Positions 1 to 9,052 are shown, counted from the first letter of the stretch. The stretch is DNA of 64,000 nt from Neoaquamicrobium sediminum (GCF_013240295.1 NZ_JABETK010000001.1:1984001-2048000), one strand, 5' to 3'. Translations and numbers: made by a program. The notes: generated by a model from the sequence alone, not told the origin.

Positions 1-671
1 CGACGGCAGCAGGGGCACGATGGCGGGATAATCGCCGCCGAAATCGTCGACACCACGAATGCCGGCATCGTAGATTTCGGCAACGAGATCGCATTTGCGC
101 ATGCCGACTTCCGCCTTGTCGAGAATGCGGGCATGCATCGCCTCGACGATGCGCGCCGCCTTGCGCATATAGTCGATCTCGGTCGGGCTCTTGACCGCGC
201 GCTGCCAGTTGACGAGCGCTGTGACATCCACGAAGCGTGCGTTGGGCAGCCCTTTCTGGAGTGCTGCGAAGGCTGCGGCCGAGAACCAGTAATTGTCCAT
301 CTCGATGCCAATCGCCAGACCGTCGAGACGACGGTCGCGCAGCACCTGCGTGAGGAAATCCATCGGGTGGCGCTCGGTGGACTGCACGTAGTGGTCGGCA
401 TAGCCGATGATGTTCTCGTGGCCGAGATAGGCCGTGCGCTTGGCGCCGTTGGCATCCTGGCCCGTCCGTACCAGATCGGCTCGCCCTGCGGCGGCACGAT
501 CACAGCCTGGTGCACGTAGAACGACCAGCCGTCATAGCCGGTTAGCCAGGCCATGTTCGACGGGTCGCTGACGATGAGAACGTCGATGCCACGCCGTTCC
601 ATCGCGCGGCGCGTCTTGGCCAGACGCTGGGCATATTCCTCACGCGTGAACTTGAGATTAGGCGAACTCAT
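1..671 (-). CDS. eutD: Ectoine hydrolase EutD/DoeA, M24 peptidase fold (5' part only; frameshifted)
   Basis: EutD/DoeA opens the ectoine ring to give N-acetyl-diaminobutyrate in the cytoplasm. The gene starts with ATG at 671, just downstream of eutC, and leaves the window at base 1, so about 223 N-terminal residues are present. They read as the creatinase-type N-terminal domain of M24 peptidases (MSSPNLKFTREEYAQRL, then SDPSNMAWLTGYDGWSFYV, later VKSPTEIDYMRKAARIVEAM leading into the catalytic domain). The frame breaks around 461-463, where three C on the plus strand would need to be four: before it the protein reads WYGR, after it QDANGAKRTAYLGHENIIGY. The metal ligands and the expected eutE/doeB lie beyond the left edge. 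The assignment rests on the domain start plus the surrounding eut/ueh genes. Confidence 0.85.
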   Translation of the reverse strand, partial: MSSPNLKFTREEYAQRLAKTRRAMERRGIDVLIVSDPSNMAWLTGYDGWSFYVHQAVIVPPQGEPIWYGRARMPTAPSARPISATRTSSAMPTTTCSPPSATRWISSRRCCATVVSTVWRLASRWTITGSRPQPSQHSRKGCPTHASWMSQRSSTGSARSRARPRSTICARRRASSRRCMPAFSTRRKSACANAISLPKSTMPAFVVSTISAAIIPPSCPCCR

Positions 672-693
672 GAAGTGGGGGTTCCTCGCTTGG

Positions 694-1686
694 TCAGCTT
701 TCGAAAATCGTTCCTGCCCGGGCCGCCGCCGCGCGCTGCCGGGCAAGTGTGGCGATGGCGGTGTCCTGCGCACCGGTGCCTGTCAGGTCGCAAAGGGTGA
801 TCGCCGTCGGCGACCGGCGCCCGCGCATCTTACCTGCCACGATTGCCCCTAGTTCGGGGAAGGCGGCATCGCCGGCAACCGCGCCCGCCTCGATGGCGTG
901 GTGCAGTTCGCCCAACCGTCTGGTCTGTTTCAGGCTGTCCGCGACATAGGGTTCGGCGCGCTTGACCACAGCCGGGTCGATCTCGTTCTTGTGCTCCGCA
1001 TCAGAACCCATGGCCGTGACATGCTGGCCGGGAGACAGCCAGTCGGCATTGATGAGCGGCTGCTCGGAGGGCGTGGTCGTTACCAACACATCTGCACCCG
1101 ATGCCGCCTTCTTCGGGTCGGCTTCAGCGCGAACAAGGATACCCAGTTCCTCGCGCAGCCTTGCTGCCAGCGCCTCGGCCCTGGTCGCGTCTCGCGCCCA
1201 GATGCGCGCCTCGGCGATCGGCCGCACCAGCATCAACGCCTTGAGCTGCAGGCGCGCCTGCACGCCGGCTCCGAAGATCGCCGCGACGGTCGAATCCGCC
1301 CGCGACAGGTGCTTTGCAGCGACCGCACCGGCCGCCGCCGTGCGGATGTCGGTCAGGTAGCCGTTGTCGAGCAGCAGCGCTTCGGTCAGTCCGGTCTTTG
1401 CCGAGAGCAGGACCATCATGCCGTTGACGCTCGGAAGACCGAGCTTCGGATTGTCGAAGAAGCCGGGGCTGATCTTGATGGCGAAGCCGTCGACACCGGG
1501 AACATAGGCGGTCTTTACATCGACCTCCCCGCGATGCTCGGGAATGTCGAGCCGCAGGATCGGCGGCATGGCGACCGGCAGGGTGGCCAGCGCGCGGAAG
1601 GCGTTCTCTACGCAGTCGACGGCTTCCAGGTCGAGCGGCACGAGGTTCCGCAATTCGGCTTCGGTGAGGATGGTCATGCGGGTCAT
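694..1686 (-). CDS. eutC: Ornithine cyclodeaminase/mu-crystallin family protein EutC
   Basis: 330 residues, full length for the ornithine cyclodeaminase/mu-crystallin family. It has a central Rossmann fold (AAIFGAGVQARLQLKAL, about residues 134-150) and a C-terminal DLTGTGAQDTAIATLA segment typical of the family. EutC accompanies EutB in ectoine and especially 5-hydroxyectoine catabolic operons, where the two are thought to help convert the hydroxylated intermediate; the exact reaction is not settled. Its ATG at 1686 overlaps the eutB stop by four bases (ATGA), implying translational coupling. The next gene, eutD, starts 22 bases after its stop. No defect is visible. Confidence 0.87.
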   Translation of the reverse strand: MTRMTILTEAELRNLVPLDLEAVDCVENAFRALATLPVAMPPILRLDIPEHRGEVDVKTAYVPGVDGFAIKISPGFFDNPKLGLPSVNGMMVLLSAKTGLTEALLLDNGYLTDIRTAAAGAVAAKHLSRADSTVAAIFGAGVQARLQLKALMLVRPIAEARIWARDATRAEALAARLREELGILVRAEADPKKAASGADVLVTTTPSEQPLINADWLSPGQHVTAMGSDAEHKNEIDPAVVKRAEPYVADSLKQTRRLGELHHAIEAGAVAGDAAFPELGAIVAGKMRGRRSPTAITLCDLTGTGAQDTAIATLARQRAAAARAGTIFES

Positions 1687-2680
1687 GCTGCGGGCTCCCC
1701 GGCAAAGGGGTTGTCGCCGCAGACGATGCGGCGGTGAAGTTCCATGTCGATGTTGCGGCCGGACAGGATAAGAACCGTCGGTCCGGCCGGCTTCACCCTT
1801 GCCGACAAAAGCGCCGCTATGCCGACGGCACCCGCACCTTCGACGATCTCGCGCTCTGCCTCATAGGCATGCGCTATGCCCGCGGCGATCTCTTCCTCCG
1901 ACAGCAGCACAACCTCGTCGAGCAGGTCGCGGCACATGGCGAAGGTCAGCCGGTTGTCGAGGCCGATGCCGCCGCCGAGCGAGTCGGCCAGCGAGGCGAC
2001 TTCCTCGACCTGCACCGGCGCGCCCGCGTCGAGGCTCGCCTTCATGGCCGCGCCCCGCGTCATCGAAACGCCGATCACCCGTGTCGATGGCGACCTGCCC
2101 TTGACGGCGGCCGCGATGCCTGCCGCAAGCCCGCCGCCCGAAAGCGGCACCAGCACTGTCTCGACCTCTGAAAGCGCGTCGACGATTTCGAGGCCGAGCG
2201 TTCCCTGACCCGCGATGACGCCGGGATGATCGAAGGGGGCACCATCGTCATGCCTTCATCGGCAACGAGGCGCTCCACCTCGACCTGGGCATCATCCTGG
2301 CTGTTGCCGACAATGCGGATCTCCGCACCCAGCCTGCGGATTTCGGAGACCTTGTTGTCGGGCACGAGGCGCGACATGCAGATCGTGGCGCGGATGCCTT
2401 CGGCCTTCGCTGCATGGGCAAGCGCGCGGCCGTGGTTGCCGGTGGACGCCGCCACGACACCGTGTTTGCGCTCTTCTTCGCCGAGCAGCGTTATCGCATT
2501 GGTCGCGCCGCGCAGCTTGAAGCTGCCGGTCGTCTGCCGGTGCTCCAGCTTCAGATGGACAGGAACGCCAAGGGTCTCCGACAGTGTCGATGACGTCACG
2601 AGCGCGGTTTGCTCGATCCTGCCGGCGATGCGTTCGCGGGCGGCGAGAATGTCGGAGAGGCTGATTGCGGCCGGGGTCAT
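1683..2680 (-). CDS. eutB: Threonine dehydratase-like PLP enzyme EutB (frameshifted)
   Basis: A fold-type II PLP enzyme of the serine/threonine dehydratase family. The N-terminal part carries the substrate and PLP-lysine region (TTGSFKLRGATNAI) and the STGNHGRALAHAAK loop. The C-terminal part carries the glycine-rich phosphate-binding loop PLSGGGLAAGIAAAV. The two halves are in different frames. The break is at the G run 2235-2239: the first half ends MTMVPP and the other frame continues FDHPGVIAGQGTLGLEIVDA without loss. One extra C on the coding strand, six instead of five, restores about 330 residues. In the ectoine pathway EutB is proposed to act with EutC on the hydroxyectoine-derived intermediate. 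The stop overlaps the eutC start. Confidence 0.86.
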
Positions 2681-2688
2681 GGCGCGGC

Positions 2689-3408
2689 TCAGCGGGTAGG
2701 CAAAGGCAGCGTCATAAGACGCCCGTATTCGGGTTTGGCGGTTTCGTCACCGCAGAGGCGCAGGCATGTCCATGCCGTCGCCTGATTGCTGGTGACGACC
2801 GGCCTGCCGATCGCATCCTCGATGCGGGCAGCGACAGAGGCCGAACGCAACGCCGTGCAGGAGATGAACAGCGCCTCGGCGTCGGGCGCAGTGGCCTGCC
2901 TTGCCGCCTCCACGATCGAATCCAATGCGATCCGCGCCATCTTGCGATCGTCCTCGTAGCCGAGGCAGGTGAAGCTGGCAATGTCGAAGCCGTGCGCGGC
3001 AAAATAGTCCGCCATCGGCCTGCTGGTCTCGACGGTGTAGGGCGTAAGCACGCTGATGCGGCGCGCGCCGAGCGCTGCAAGAGCGGCCACCGCTGCAGTT
3101 GTGGGCGTGACCACTTTCGTGCCGGGCTTGCCGGCTGCGATGGAGTGCTCGATCTCGGCATCGCCGATGACGACCGACGCCGATGTGCAGGAATAGCAGA
3201 TCGCATCGAGTGGTTCGTCCGGCAGGATCAGGGCGGCCGCTTCGCTGAGCGCCGGCTGCATGGCGCGCAGGTTCTGCGGCGTCGTCGGATTGGCATATGC
3301 GACGCGCGCGACATAGGTGCCGATGCCAGGGCCGGCGACCATGCGCGCGAAGTCCGGCTCGGTCGTGTGATCAGTGGCGAGAATGATCAGCCCGACCCGC
3401 CTTTCCAT
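2689..3408 (-). CDS. eutA: EutA, Asp/Glu racemase - maleate isomerase superfamily protein
   Basis: 239 residues from ATG 3408. The fold is that of the Asp/Glu/hydantoin racemase superfamily with arylmalonate decarboxylase and maleate isomerase members. Two active-site cysteines are visible, in DAICYSCTSASVVIG and in EALFISCTALRSA. EutA is the first catabolic gene in many ectoine operons and has been proposed to act on the stereochemistry of hydroxyectoine intermediates; this is not proven. The start is uncertain. In-frame codons upstream read PIRLAYGRVSIDPEP before a stop, and an out-of-frame ATG at 3487 lies only eight bases after the usp stop. The true gene may begin there with a one-base error near 3440-3455. 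Confidence 0.82.
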   Translation of the reverse strand: MERRVGLIILATDHTTEPDFARMVAGPGIGTYVARVAYANPTTPQNLRAMQPALSEAAALILPDEPLDAICYSCTSASVVIGDAEIEHSIAAGKPGTKVVTPTTAAVAALAALGARRISVLTPYTVETSRPMADYFAAHGFDIASFTCLGYEDDRKMARIALDSIVEAARQATAPDAEALFISCTALRSASVAARIEDAIGRPVVTSNQATAWTCLRLCGDETAKPEYGRLMTLPLPTR

Positions 3409-3494
3409 CGGCTCGGGGTCGATCGAAACCCGTCCGTAGGCAAGACGGATCGGTGCTGCCTTCGATGATCGAAGACTGCGAACGCATTAGTGGC

Positions 3495-3934
3495 TCACTT
3501 CACGGTAAGGCAGGGGCAGGAGGCAAGGCTCGTCACCTTGTGCGATACGCTGCCCAGCAGGAAACCTTCTACATCTCCCAACCCGCGGCTGCCGAGCACG
3601 ATCAGATCGAAATTCTCGTCGCGAGCGACGTTCACTATGGTGCGCGCAGGGGGCCGCGCTTGACCATGGTGCGCACCTTGCTTACGCCCAGCCGCTCCAG
3701 TTCTTCGGCAGCGACGCGCACCACCTCGCGTGCATGCTCTGAGAGTGCCTTGTCTGGCGGGGATGGATCGGTAGCCCTCACCATAGACAGCGAACTTTCC
3801 AGCGGGCTGTGGTGTCGATAGACGCAGATCACGGCCATCTCGGCGTCGTAGCGGCCGGCGACATCGGCAGCCACGGCGAGCGCGCGCATGGCCGGCTCGG
3901 AGCCGTCGACCGGGAGCAGGATCTTGTTGAACAT
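3495..3934 (-). CDS. Universal stress protein of the ectoine TRAP operon (TeaD-like; frameshifted)
   Basis: A single-domain UspA protein of about 146 residues. It starts MFNKILLPVDGSEPAMRALAV and ends with the ATP-binding signature LGSRGLGDVEGFLLGSVSHKV. In Halomonas the equivalent protein, TeaD, binds ATP and tunes activity of the ectoine TRAP transporter TeaABC, so a regulatory role on UehABC is inferred. The gene sits 26 bases downstream of uehC. The frame breaks at the G run 3649-3653: one frame ends VKRGPLRAP, the other continues PARTIVNVARDENFDLIVLG. One additional G restores a normal Usp. The stop at 3495-3497 was found by reading the second frame. Confidence 0.85.
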
Positions 3935-3960
3935 GGCCGTTTCCCCCTTCCTTTTACCTA

Positions 3961-5244
3961 CTAGCGGAACGCCAGGTCACGCAGGAACAGCGCGATCTGC
4001 GGGAAGAAGATAAGCGCCACCGACACGCCCAGAAGCATGATGATGAAGGGCGGAGTGCCGCGAACGACTTCGAAGTAGGGGCGCTTGAAGACCGCAATCG
4101 CGGTGAAGATATCGCACCCGAAGGGCGGGGTCGCCGAACCGATCGCAACCTGTAGCGTGATGATCGTGCCGACGAGCACCGGATCGAGACCGACCGAATC
4201 CACCACCGGAGCAAAGATCGGCACAAGGACGAGGATGACCACGATCGGGTCGACGAACATGCAGCCGATGAAGAATGCAATCGAGATGACGAACAGGACG
4301 CCGATCTGGCCCATGTCGGCGATGCCGACGGATTCGAGGATTTGCTGGGGGATTTGCGCGAACGAAATGACCCACGAGAAGGCAGCTCCCGCACCAACGA
4401 GGATGAAGACGACCGCCGTGATCAGGCCCGTCGACTTTGCCGTCGCATAGACCTCCTTGAGGCCCATCGTCCGGAAGATGACCAGTTCGAGGATCAGCGC
4501 GTACAGGACACAGGCCGCCGCTGCCTCGGTGGGGCTGAACACGCCGCCATAGATGCCGCCGACGATAATCGCGGGGAAGCCGAGCGGCCACAGCGCCTGC
4601 TGGACGGCCGTCGCGCGTTCGCCCCAGCTTGCCTTCGGCTCGGTCGGCACATTGTGGCGCGTCGCATAGATGACCGCGTAGATCGAGAAGATCGCCAGGA
4701 TCAGAAGGCCGGGGCCGATGCCCGCAATGAAGAGCTCGGCTATGGAGGTGCCCGACACCACGCCATAGATGATCATGCCAATCGATGGCGGGATCAGGAA
4801 AGCGATGTCGGACGAATTGACGATCAGCGCCAGAACGAAGCTGTCCTTGTAGCCGGCCTTGAGCATGCGCGGGCGCAGCGGGGTGCCGACGGCGACGACG
4901 GTCGCCTGGGTGGAGCCGGAAACGGCGCCGAACATGGTGCACGCGGCGGCGGTGGAGACGGCGAGACCGCCGCGGATGTGGCGCACGAACGCCATCACCA
5001 TGTCGATCAGTCGCCCGGCGGACGTGCCGCGTGTCATGATGTCGGCGGCGAATATGAACATCGGCACGGCGATCAGCGAGGCCGGGCGGATGCCGGCCAG
5101 CATCTGCTGGACCATGGTCTCCAGTTGCCCGAAGCCGCCGAACAACACGAAGAAGCCAGCGAAGGCGGCCGCGATAAGCGGGATCATCATCGGAAAACCG
5201 ATGAGGAGCAGCACGATCATGATGAGGAAGATGGTGAGTGCCAT
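3961..5244 (-). CDS. uehC: Ectoine TRAP transporter large permease subunit UehC
   Basis: 427 residues, the usual length for a DctM-type TRAP large subunit with about twelve hydrophobic segments. It begins MALTIFLIMIVLLLIGFPMM and contains the family-typical PPSIGMIIYGVVSG and ATPPFGCDIFTA stretches. With UehB it forms the sodium-driven membrane complex that takes ectoine or hydroxyectoine from the periplasmic binding protein UehA. It follows uehB by ten bases and precedes the usp gene. Substrate assignment comes from the adjoining enuR and eut genes, not from residues in this subunit. Confidence 0.9.
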   Translation of the reverse strand: MALTIFLIMIVLLLIGFPMMIPLIAAAFAGFFVLFGGFGQLETMVQQMLAGIRPASLIAVPMFIFAADIMTRGTSAGRLIDMVMAFVRHIRGGLAVSTAAACTMFGAVSGSTQATVVAVGTPLRPRMLKAGYKDSFVLALIVNSSDIAFLIPPSIGMIIYGVVSGTSIAELFIAGIGPGLLILAIFSIYAVIYATRHNVPTEPKASWGERATAVQQALWPLGFPAIIVGGIYGGVFSPTEAAAACVLYALILELVIFRTMGLKEVYATAKSTGLITAVVFILVGAGAAFSWVISFAQIPQQILESVGIADMGQIGVLFVISIAFFIGCMFVDPIVVILVLVPIFAPVVDSVGLDPVLVGTIITLQVAIGSATPPFGCDIFTAIAVFKRPYFEVVRGTPPFIIMLLGVSVALIFFPQIALFLRDLAFR

Positions 5245-5254
5245 GTCGGGATCC

Positions 5255-5833
5255 TCAGACCTGATTGTCTTCCTCGTAGCCCTCGAGCACGAGCGTCGAG
5301 AGCCAGATGTCCTTTTCTGTCAGGTTCTTCACTGCAGTCAGCGCATATTGCGCGCCGGTCATGAAGAAGCCGACAGGCACCCAGACGTACATCCACCACA
5401 CAGGTATCTGCAGCGCAGGCAAAAGCCTGCCGCGTCCGGCCAGCGTGATGACGTAGCCGGTGGCATACCAGCACAGACCGAACATGAAGATCGCAGTGAC
5501 CACGGCGATCAGCACCATCGCGGCCCGGCGCGCGGGCGCCGGCAGCGTGTCGAAGATCGCCGACATACGGATATGGCGCCCGTGCCGCGCGGCATAGCTG
5601 ATGCCGGCGAACGTGATCAGCACGATGAGGATCGAGTTGAGTTCCTCGGAAAAATAGATGCTCCTCTGAAGGACGAAGCGGCCGATCACATTGGCGATCG
5701 TGTTCGCCGCCATGAGCAGCACGCCGGCCGCAAGCATCACGGCTTCGATGCGCGCGATGGCTGTATCGATCACGCCGAGGAGGCCCGGCAGGTTTGATTC
5801 AGTCTGCGTGCCGGTGACTGTCTGGTCGCTCAC
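5255..5833 (-). CDS. uehB: Ectoine TRAP transporter small permease subunit UehB
   Basis: 192 residues with four predicted membrane segments, matching DctQ-type TRAP small subunits ([80 protein letters not shown]). The start is GTG at 5833, preceded by a GGAGAAG ribosome-binding site. It lies between uehA and uehC in the conserved ueh order. The small subunit holds the large subunit in place and takes part in docking of the binding protein. Confidence 0.88.
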   Translation of the reverse strand: MSDQTVTGTQTESNLPGLLGVIDTAIARIEAVMLAAGVLLMAANTIANVIGRFVLQRSIYFSEELNSILIVLITFAGISYAARHGRHIRMSAIFDTLPAPARRAAMVLIAVVTAIFMFGLCWYATGYVITLAGRGRLLPALQIPVWWMYVWVPVGFFMTGAQYALTAVKNLTEKDIWLSTLVLEGYEEDNQV

Positions 5834-5907
5834 GGCGCTTCTCCACGGCGAGAGTGGACGGAATGCGGCGCGTCCGGAACGCTAGGCCCCGGACGCGCAA
5901 CGAGCCT

Positions 5908-6924
5908 CTAGTCAACCGCTGCGAGATCGGCCTTCATCTGGTCGAGGATCGCCTTGCCGCCGTCGCCGGTCATGCCGATAAATTCCTTCTCGACTTCCGC
6001 CGCGGCTTCCATGAACGGCTTGCGCTCTTCCTCCGACAGGATGTTGATCTGCATGTCGGGCTTGGCTTCCTTGATCTTCTCAAGCGACTCCGCCTGGAGG
6101 CCCTTCTGGTAATCCAGGATGTAGTCAAATGCCGACTGGGTCGCGGCCTGAACCAGTTCCTGGTCTTCCGCGCCGAGGCCGTCGAAGAAGTCCTTGTTGG
6201 CCATCATCGCCGTCGTGAAGTTGTTGTGGCCGAGACAGGTGATGACGTTCGTCACCTCGTACATCTTGGTCGATTCTAGGAAGAAGCCGGGATTTTCCTG
6301 GCCCTGGATGATGCCGGTCTGCAGCGCGCCGTAGACCTCACCCCAGGGCAGCGGCGTCGGCGTCGCGCCCCAGGCGGCATAGGCTTCGACCAGAAGCGGG
6401 TTGGTCATGACACGGAACTTGACCTCGTTGAGATCGGCCGGCGACTTCACCGGCTCCTGCGTGGTCAGGCAGACCTCGCCTTCCGGGAACATGGTCAGCA
6501 GCTCGAGACCCTGCTGGGCGTAGAGCTCAGGGAACATCTCGTTGATCGCCTTGGACGTGCGGAAGAACTCGAACAGCTTCGTCTCGTCCTGTGGCAGCAG
6601 GTAGGGCACGAAGAAGACCTGCGCCTCGGGGATCAGCGCGCCGGTGAAGCCCGGCGACTGGTCGACGAACTGCAGGATGCCGGCCTGCGCCTGCTCCATG
6701 ATATCGGCCGACTCGCCCAGCGTGCCGAACGGGAACAGCGTCACGGTGTGATCCGAGTTCTCCTCGATGTACTCCTTGAACTTGGTCGCGTAGACGCCCT
6801 GGACCTCGTTCAACGCTTCCTCGAACGCGTAGCGCCACTCGTCCGCATGTGCGGAAAGCGGCATTACCGCGAGCGCGACGCCGGCAAGCAGGCCGCGTGA
6901 AATGGTCTTCGAAAGATTGCGCAT
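5908..6924 (-). CDS. uehA: Ectoine/hydroxyectoine-binding periplasmic protein UehA (TRAP DctP family)
   Basis: 338 residues from ATG 6924, preceded by a GGGGAA site; in-frame codons upstream are ignored because they precede the signal peptide. Residues 1-27 (MRNLSKTISRGLLAGVALAV, then SAHA) form a Sec signal peptide. The mature protein has DctP-family features: LTTQEPVKSPADLNEVKFRV, the conserved substrate-carboxylate arginine in that segment, and QTGIIQGQENPGFFL. UehA binds ectoines in the periplasm and delivers them to UehBC. It is the first transport gene after enuR, and the AT-rich gap upstream carries the putative promoter and operator repeats. Confidence 0.9.
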   Translation of the reverse strand: MRNLSKTISRGLLAGVALAVMPLSAHADEWRYAFEEALNEVQGVYATKFKEYIEENSDHTVTLFPFGTLGESADIMEQAQAGILQFVDQSPGFTGALIPEAQVFFVPYLLPQDETKLFEFFRTSKAINEMFPELYAQQGLELLTMFPEGEVCLTTQEPVKSPADLNEVKFRVMTNPLLVEAYAAWGATPTPLPWGEVYGALQTGIIQGQENPGFFLESTKMYEVTNVITCLGHNNFTTAMMANKDFFDGLGAEDQELVQAATQSAFDYILDYQKGLQAESLEKIKEAKPDMQINILSEEERKPFMEAAAEVEKEFIGMTGDGGKAILDQMKADLAAVD

Positions 6925-7092
6925 GAAGGTTCCCCTTGTTTTGGCCGAGTCTGATGCCGTTCGGCTTGAAACGCCCGCTCGGCGTGCCGATCGAGACATG
7001 GCCTTACTTCAGGGAAGATTGTAAATCATGTCAATCAGAAAATAATATCATGACAATTATTGCTTAGCCGCACAATTGGCGGGCAACAGCGC
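6925..7092 (-). promoter_or_regulatory. uehA upstream region with paired TCATGWCAAT repeats, candidate EnuR operator
   Basis: The 168 bases between enuR and uehA contain a markedly AT-rich block (about 7018-7060). In it, TCATGTCAAT (7027-7036) and TCATGACAAT (7048-7057) lie in the same orientation with starts 21 bases apart, two helical turns. MocR/GabR-type regulators such as EnuR bind paired direct repeats, so this is a reasonable operator. The same ten bases occur once more, inverted, across the enuR start codon (8471-8480). No convincing -35/-10 pair could be fixed. Confidence 0.4.
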
Positions 7093-8478
7093 CTATATCG
7101 CGAGCAGAAGATGCTCGGGGTCGGCGAGCAGAAGTTTCGCGACAACGCCTAGACCGGTCCGCAACTCTGCCTCGTCGGTCGAGCCGAGCGAAATGCGGAC
7201 CGCGGGCGCCCATGGCGCTTCGGAGGTGCGGAAGGAAAGGCCGGGCGCTATCGCAACGTTCTGTAGCCGCGCCTGCGATACGAAGCTTTCCTCGCTGCGG
7301 CCGGGCGGCAGGGGGAGCCAGATGTGCAGGCTTTCAGCATGTGAATGGAACCGTGCATCCGCCAGCACCTCGGCGGCGATGGAGTGGCGCTTGCGGATTG
7401 CCGCGCGCTGCCACTCGACAAGCTGCATCGCCGTGCCGTCCTGAACCCATTTCGTGGCGATCTCGGCGACGACGGGCGTCGCCATCCAGTTGGAGACGAG
7501 GTGGCGGTTGGCAACAGCGGCAACGAAGCGGTCGGGCGCCGCCAGATAACCGATCCTGAGACCCGGAACGGTGATCTTGGTGAAGCTTGTGACGTAGAGC
7601 GTGCGCTCCGGCGCGAGTGCTGCGAGCGGCGGCGGCCGGTCTTCTATCAGCGGCCCGAGAACGTCGTTCTCGATGATGGTGATGTCGTGCCGTCGCGCCA
7701 CCTCGATGATCGCGGCGCGGCGCGCCTTGCTCATCAGCGTTGCGGTCGGGTTGATGACCGAGGGCTGAACGAAGACGGCGCGGATGTCTGAGTGCCTGCA
7801 AAGCTCGTCGAGCGCATCCGGTATCAGCCCGTCTTCGTCGATCGGCAGGCCTTCCAGATTGAAGCCGAGATAGGTCGCGAGCGGTACGAGCGTATGGTGG
7901 CCGATGGCCTCGGCCGCGACGGTGGAGCCGGGCGGAGCAGCAGCCATCAGCGCCACCGTCATGCCGGCGGTCGCGCCGTTGGTCACGCTGACGTTGAGTT
8001 GCGAGGTTTCCAGACCGCAATGGCCCAGCCACTCGACCGCAGCGGCGCGGTGGCGCGGGAACACGACATTCGGGCGGAAGGACAGTGCCGCGCTGGCCGG
8101 CAGGTTCTCGGCGAGCCAGCCAAGCGCCTGCTTCATCTTGTCGTGATGCATCGTCTCGCAGACGGGTTTCAGGATCGAGAGGTCGATCACTTCTCCCAGC
8201 CGCTCGGGCAGATAGGGTGGGACGGGCTCGGGCTTGCGCGTCTGCACGAACGTACCGCGGCCGATCTCGCCTGCCACCAGGCCGCGGCGGATCAGCTCCT
8301 CATATGCGCGGCTGACGGTCTGCACAGAGAGGTGCAATTCGTCCGCGAGCCGCCTGTGGGTCGGCAGGCGCGTGCCGTTTTCCAGCCGCCCGTCATGGAT
8401 CGCCCGCGCGAACTGGTCTGCAAGCGATAGATATGCAGGGCGTCGTATGAGGGCAGGATCGGGGCGCCAGATTGTCAT
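7093..8478 (-). CDS. enuR: EnuR, MocR/GabR-type regulator of ectoine uptake and use
   Basis: 461 residues from ATG 8478. Residues 1-75 are a GntR-type winged helix (RPAYLSLADQFARAIHDGRL, THRRLADELHLSVQTVSRAY). Residues about 105-450 are a fold-type I aminotransferase domain. The PLP-binding lysine is Lys301 in SFTKITVPGLRIGY, almost the same position as Lys302 of characterised Ruegeria EnuR. That protein represses the ectoine operon and is relieved by N-acetyl-diaminobutyrate and diaminobutyrate. Here enuR heads the leftward cluster and is divergent from the AsnC-type regulator. A longer in-frame reading exists upstream, but the domain starts at MTIW. Confidence 0.9.
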   Translation of the reverse strand: MTIWRPDPALIRRPAYLSLADQFARAIHDGRLENGTRLPTHRRLADELHLSVQTVSRAYEELIRRGLVAGEIGRGTFVQTRKPEPVPPYLPERLGEVIDLSILKPVCETMHHDKMKQALGWLAENLPASAALSFRPNVVFPRHRAAAVEWLGHCGLETSQLNVSVTNGATAGMTVALMAAAPPGSTVAAEAIGHHTLVPLATYLGFNLEGLPIDEDGLIPDALDELCRHSDIRAVFVQPSVINPTATLMSKARRAAIIEVARRHDITIIENDVLGPLIEDRPPPLAALAPERTLYVTSFTKITVPGLRIGYLAAPDRFVAAVANRHLVSNWMATPVVAEIATKWVQDGTAMQLVEWQRAAIRKRHSIAAEVLADARFHSHAESLHIWLPLPPGRSEESFVSQARLQNVAIAPGLSFRTSEAPWAPAVRISLGSTDEAELRTGLGVVAKLLLADPEHLLLAI

Positions 8479-8560
8479 GACTTCATTAGAGAACACAATC
8501 AGTGCAATTGACAATCGAAATCGCGCGCCATCATGGTGTCGCCGCAACAGGCTCGCATCC
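8479..8560. promoter_or_regulatory. Divergent enuR / asnC-type regulator promoter region
   Basis: The 82 bases separating enuR (leftward) from the AsnC-family gene (rightward). On the minus strand TTGTCA followed by 17 bases and CTCTAA (plus coordinates about 8486-8514) is a plausible promoter for enuR. The segment holds TTGACAAT (8508-8515), related to the TCATGACAAT repeats upstream of uehA, and TCATGACAAT itself covers the enuR start codon. Autoregulation by EnuR is an inference. Confidence 0.4.
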
Positions 8561-9052
8561 ATGACCGCATCCAGACTCGACGCAATCGACCTCAAGATCC
8601 TCGACGCGATCCAGCGCGACGGGCGGATCACGAAGCTGGCGCTTGCGGAAAAGGTGGGGCTTTCGCCGACGCCTTGCTGGATGCGGCTGCGGCGGCTTGA
8701 GAAGGCCGGCATCATCTCGGGCTATCACGCGAGGGTCGATTTGCGACTGGTCGCGCCGGTGGCGACGGTGCTGGTCGAAGTGACGCTCGCGAGCCACCGG
8801 CAGGCCGACTTCGACCGCTTCGAACGCGCGGTGCGCGGCAGCCCGGAAGTCATCGCCTGCTGGTCGGTCGGCGGCGGTATCGATTACATGCTCAAGGTCG
8901 CCGCGCGCGACATCGACGCTTATCAGCGCTTCATCGATGCCATGCTGGAGCGCGAGATCGGCATCGACCGCTATTTCACCTACATCGTCACCCGCACGGT
9001 GAAAGAGGAGATCGCGCTGCCGGTGGCCACGTTGCTGCCGCCCGAGGCATGA
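8561..9052 (+). CDS. doeX: AsnC/Lrp-family regulator of the ectoine cluster (DoeX-like)
   Basis: 163 residues from ATG 8561, the usual Lrp/AsnC size; longer upstream readings run into enuR and are rejected. The N-terminal helix-turn-helix reads LDAIDLKILDAIQRDGRITK then LALAEKVGLSPTPCWMRLRR. The C-terminal half is the RAM/AsnC ligand domain (VIACWSVGGGIDYMLKVAARD). Orthologues sit in ectoine loci as asnC or doeX, beside the genes converting diaminobutyrate to aspartate. It probably controls doeCD and responds to an amino acid in the pathway, but the ligand cannot be read from sequence. Confidence 0.85.
   Translation: MTASRLDAIDLKILDAIQRDGRITKLALAEKVGLSPTPCWMRLRRLEKAGIISGYHARVDLRLVAPVATVLVEVTLASHRQADFDRFERAVRGSPEVIACWSVGGGIDYMLKVAARDIDAYQRFIDAMLEREIGIDRYFTYIVTRTVKEEIALPVATLLPPEA

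Noticed and set aside
3977-5364. Long antisense and out-of-frame readings across the TRAP large-subunit gene
   Set aside because: High GC gives long shadow frames rich in R, A, H and G opposite real genes. They have no ribosome-binding site or family match, while the sense frame is a textbook DctM protein.
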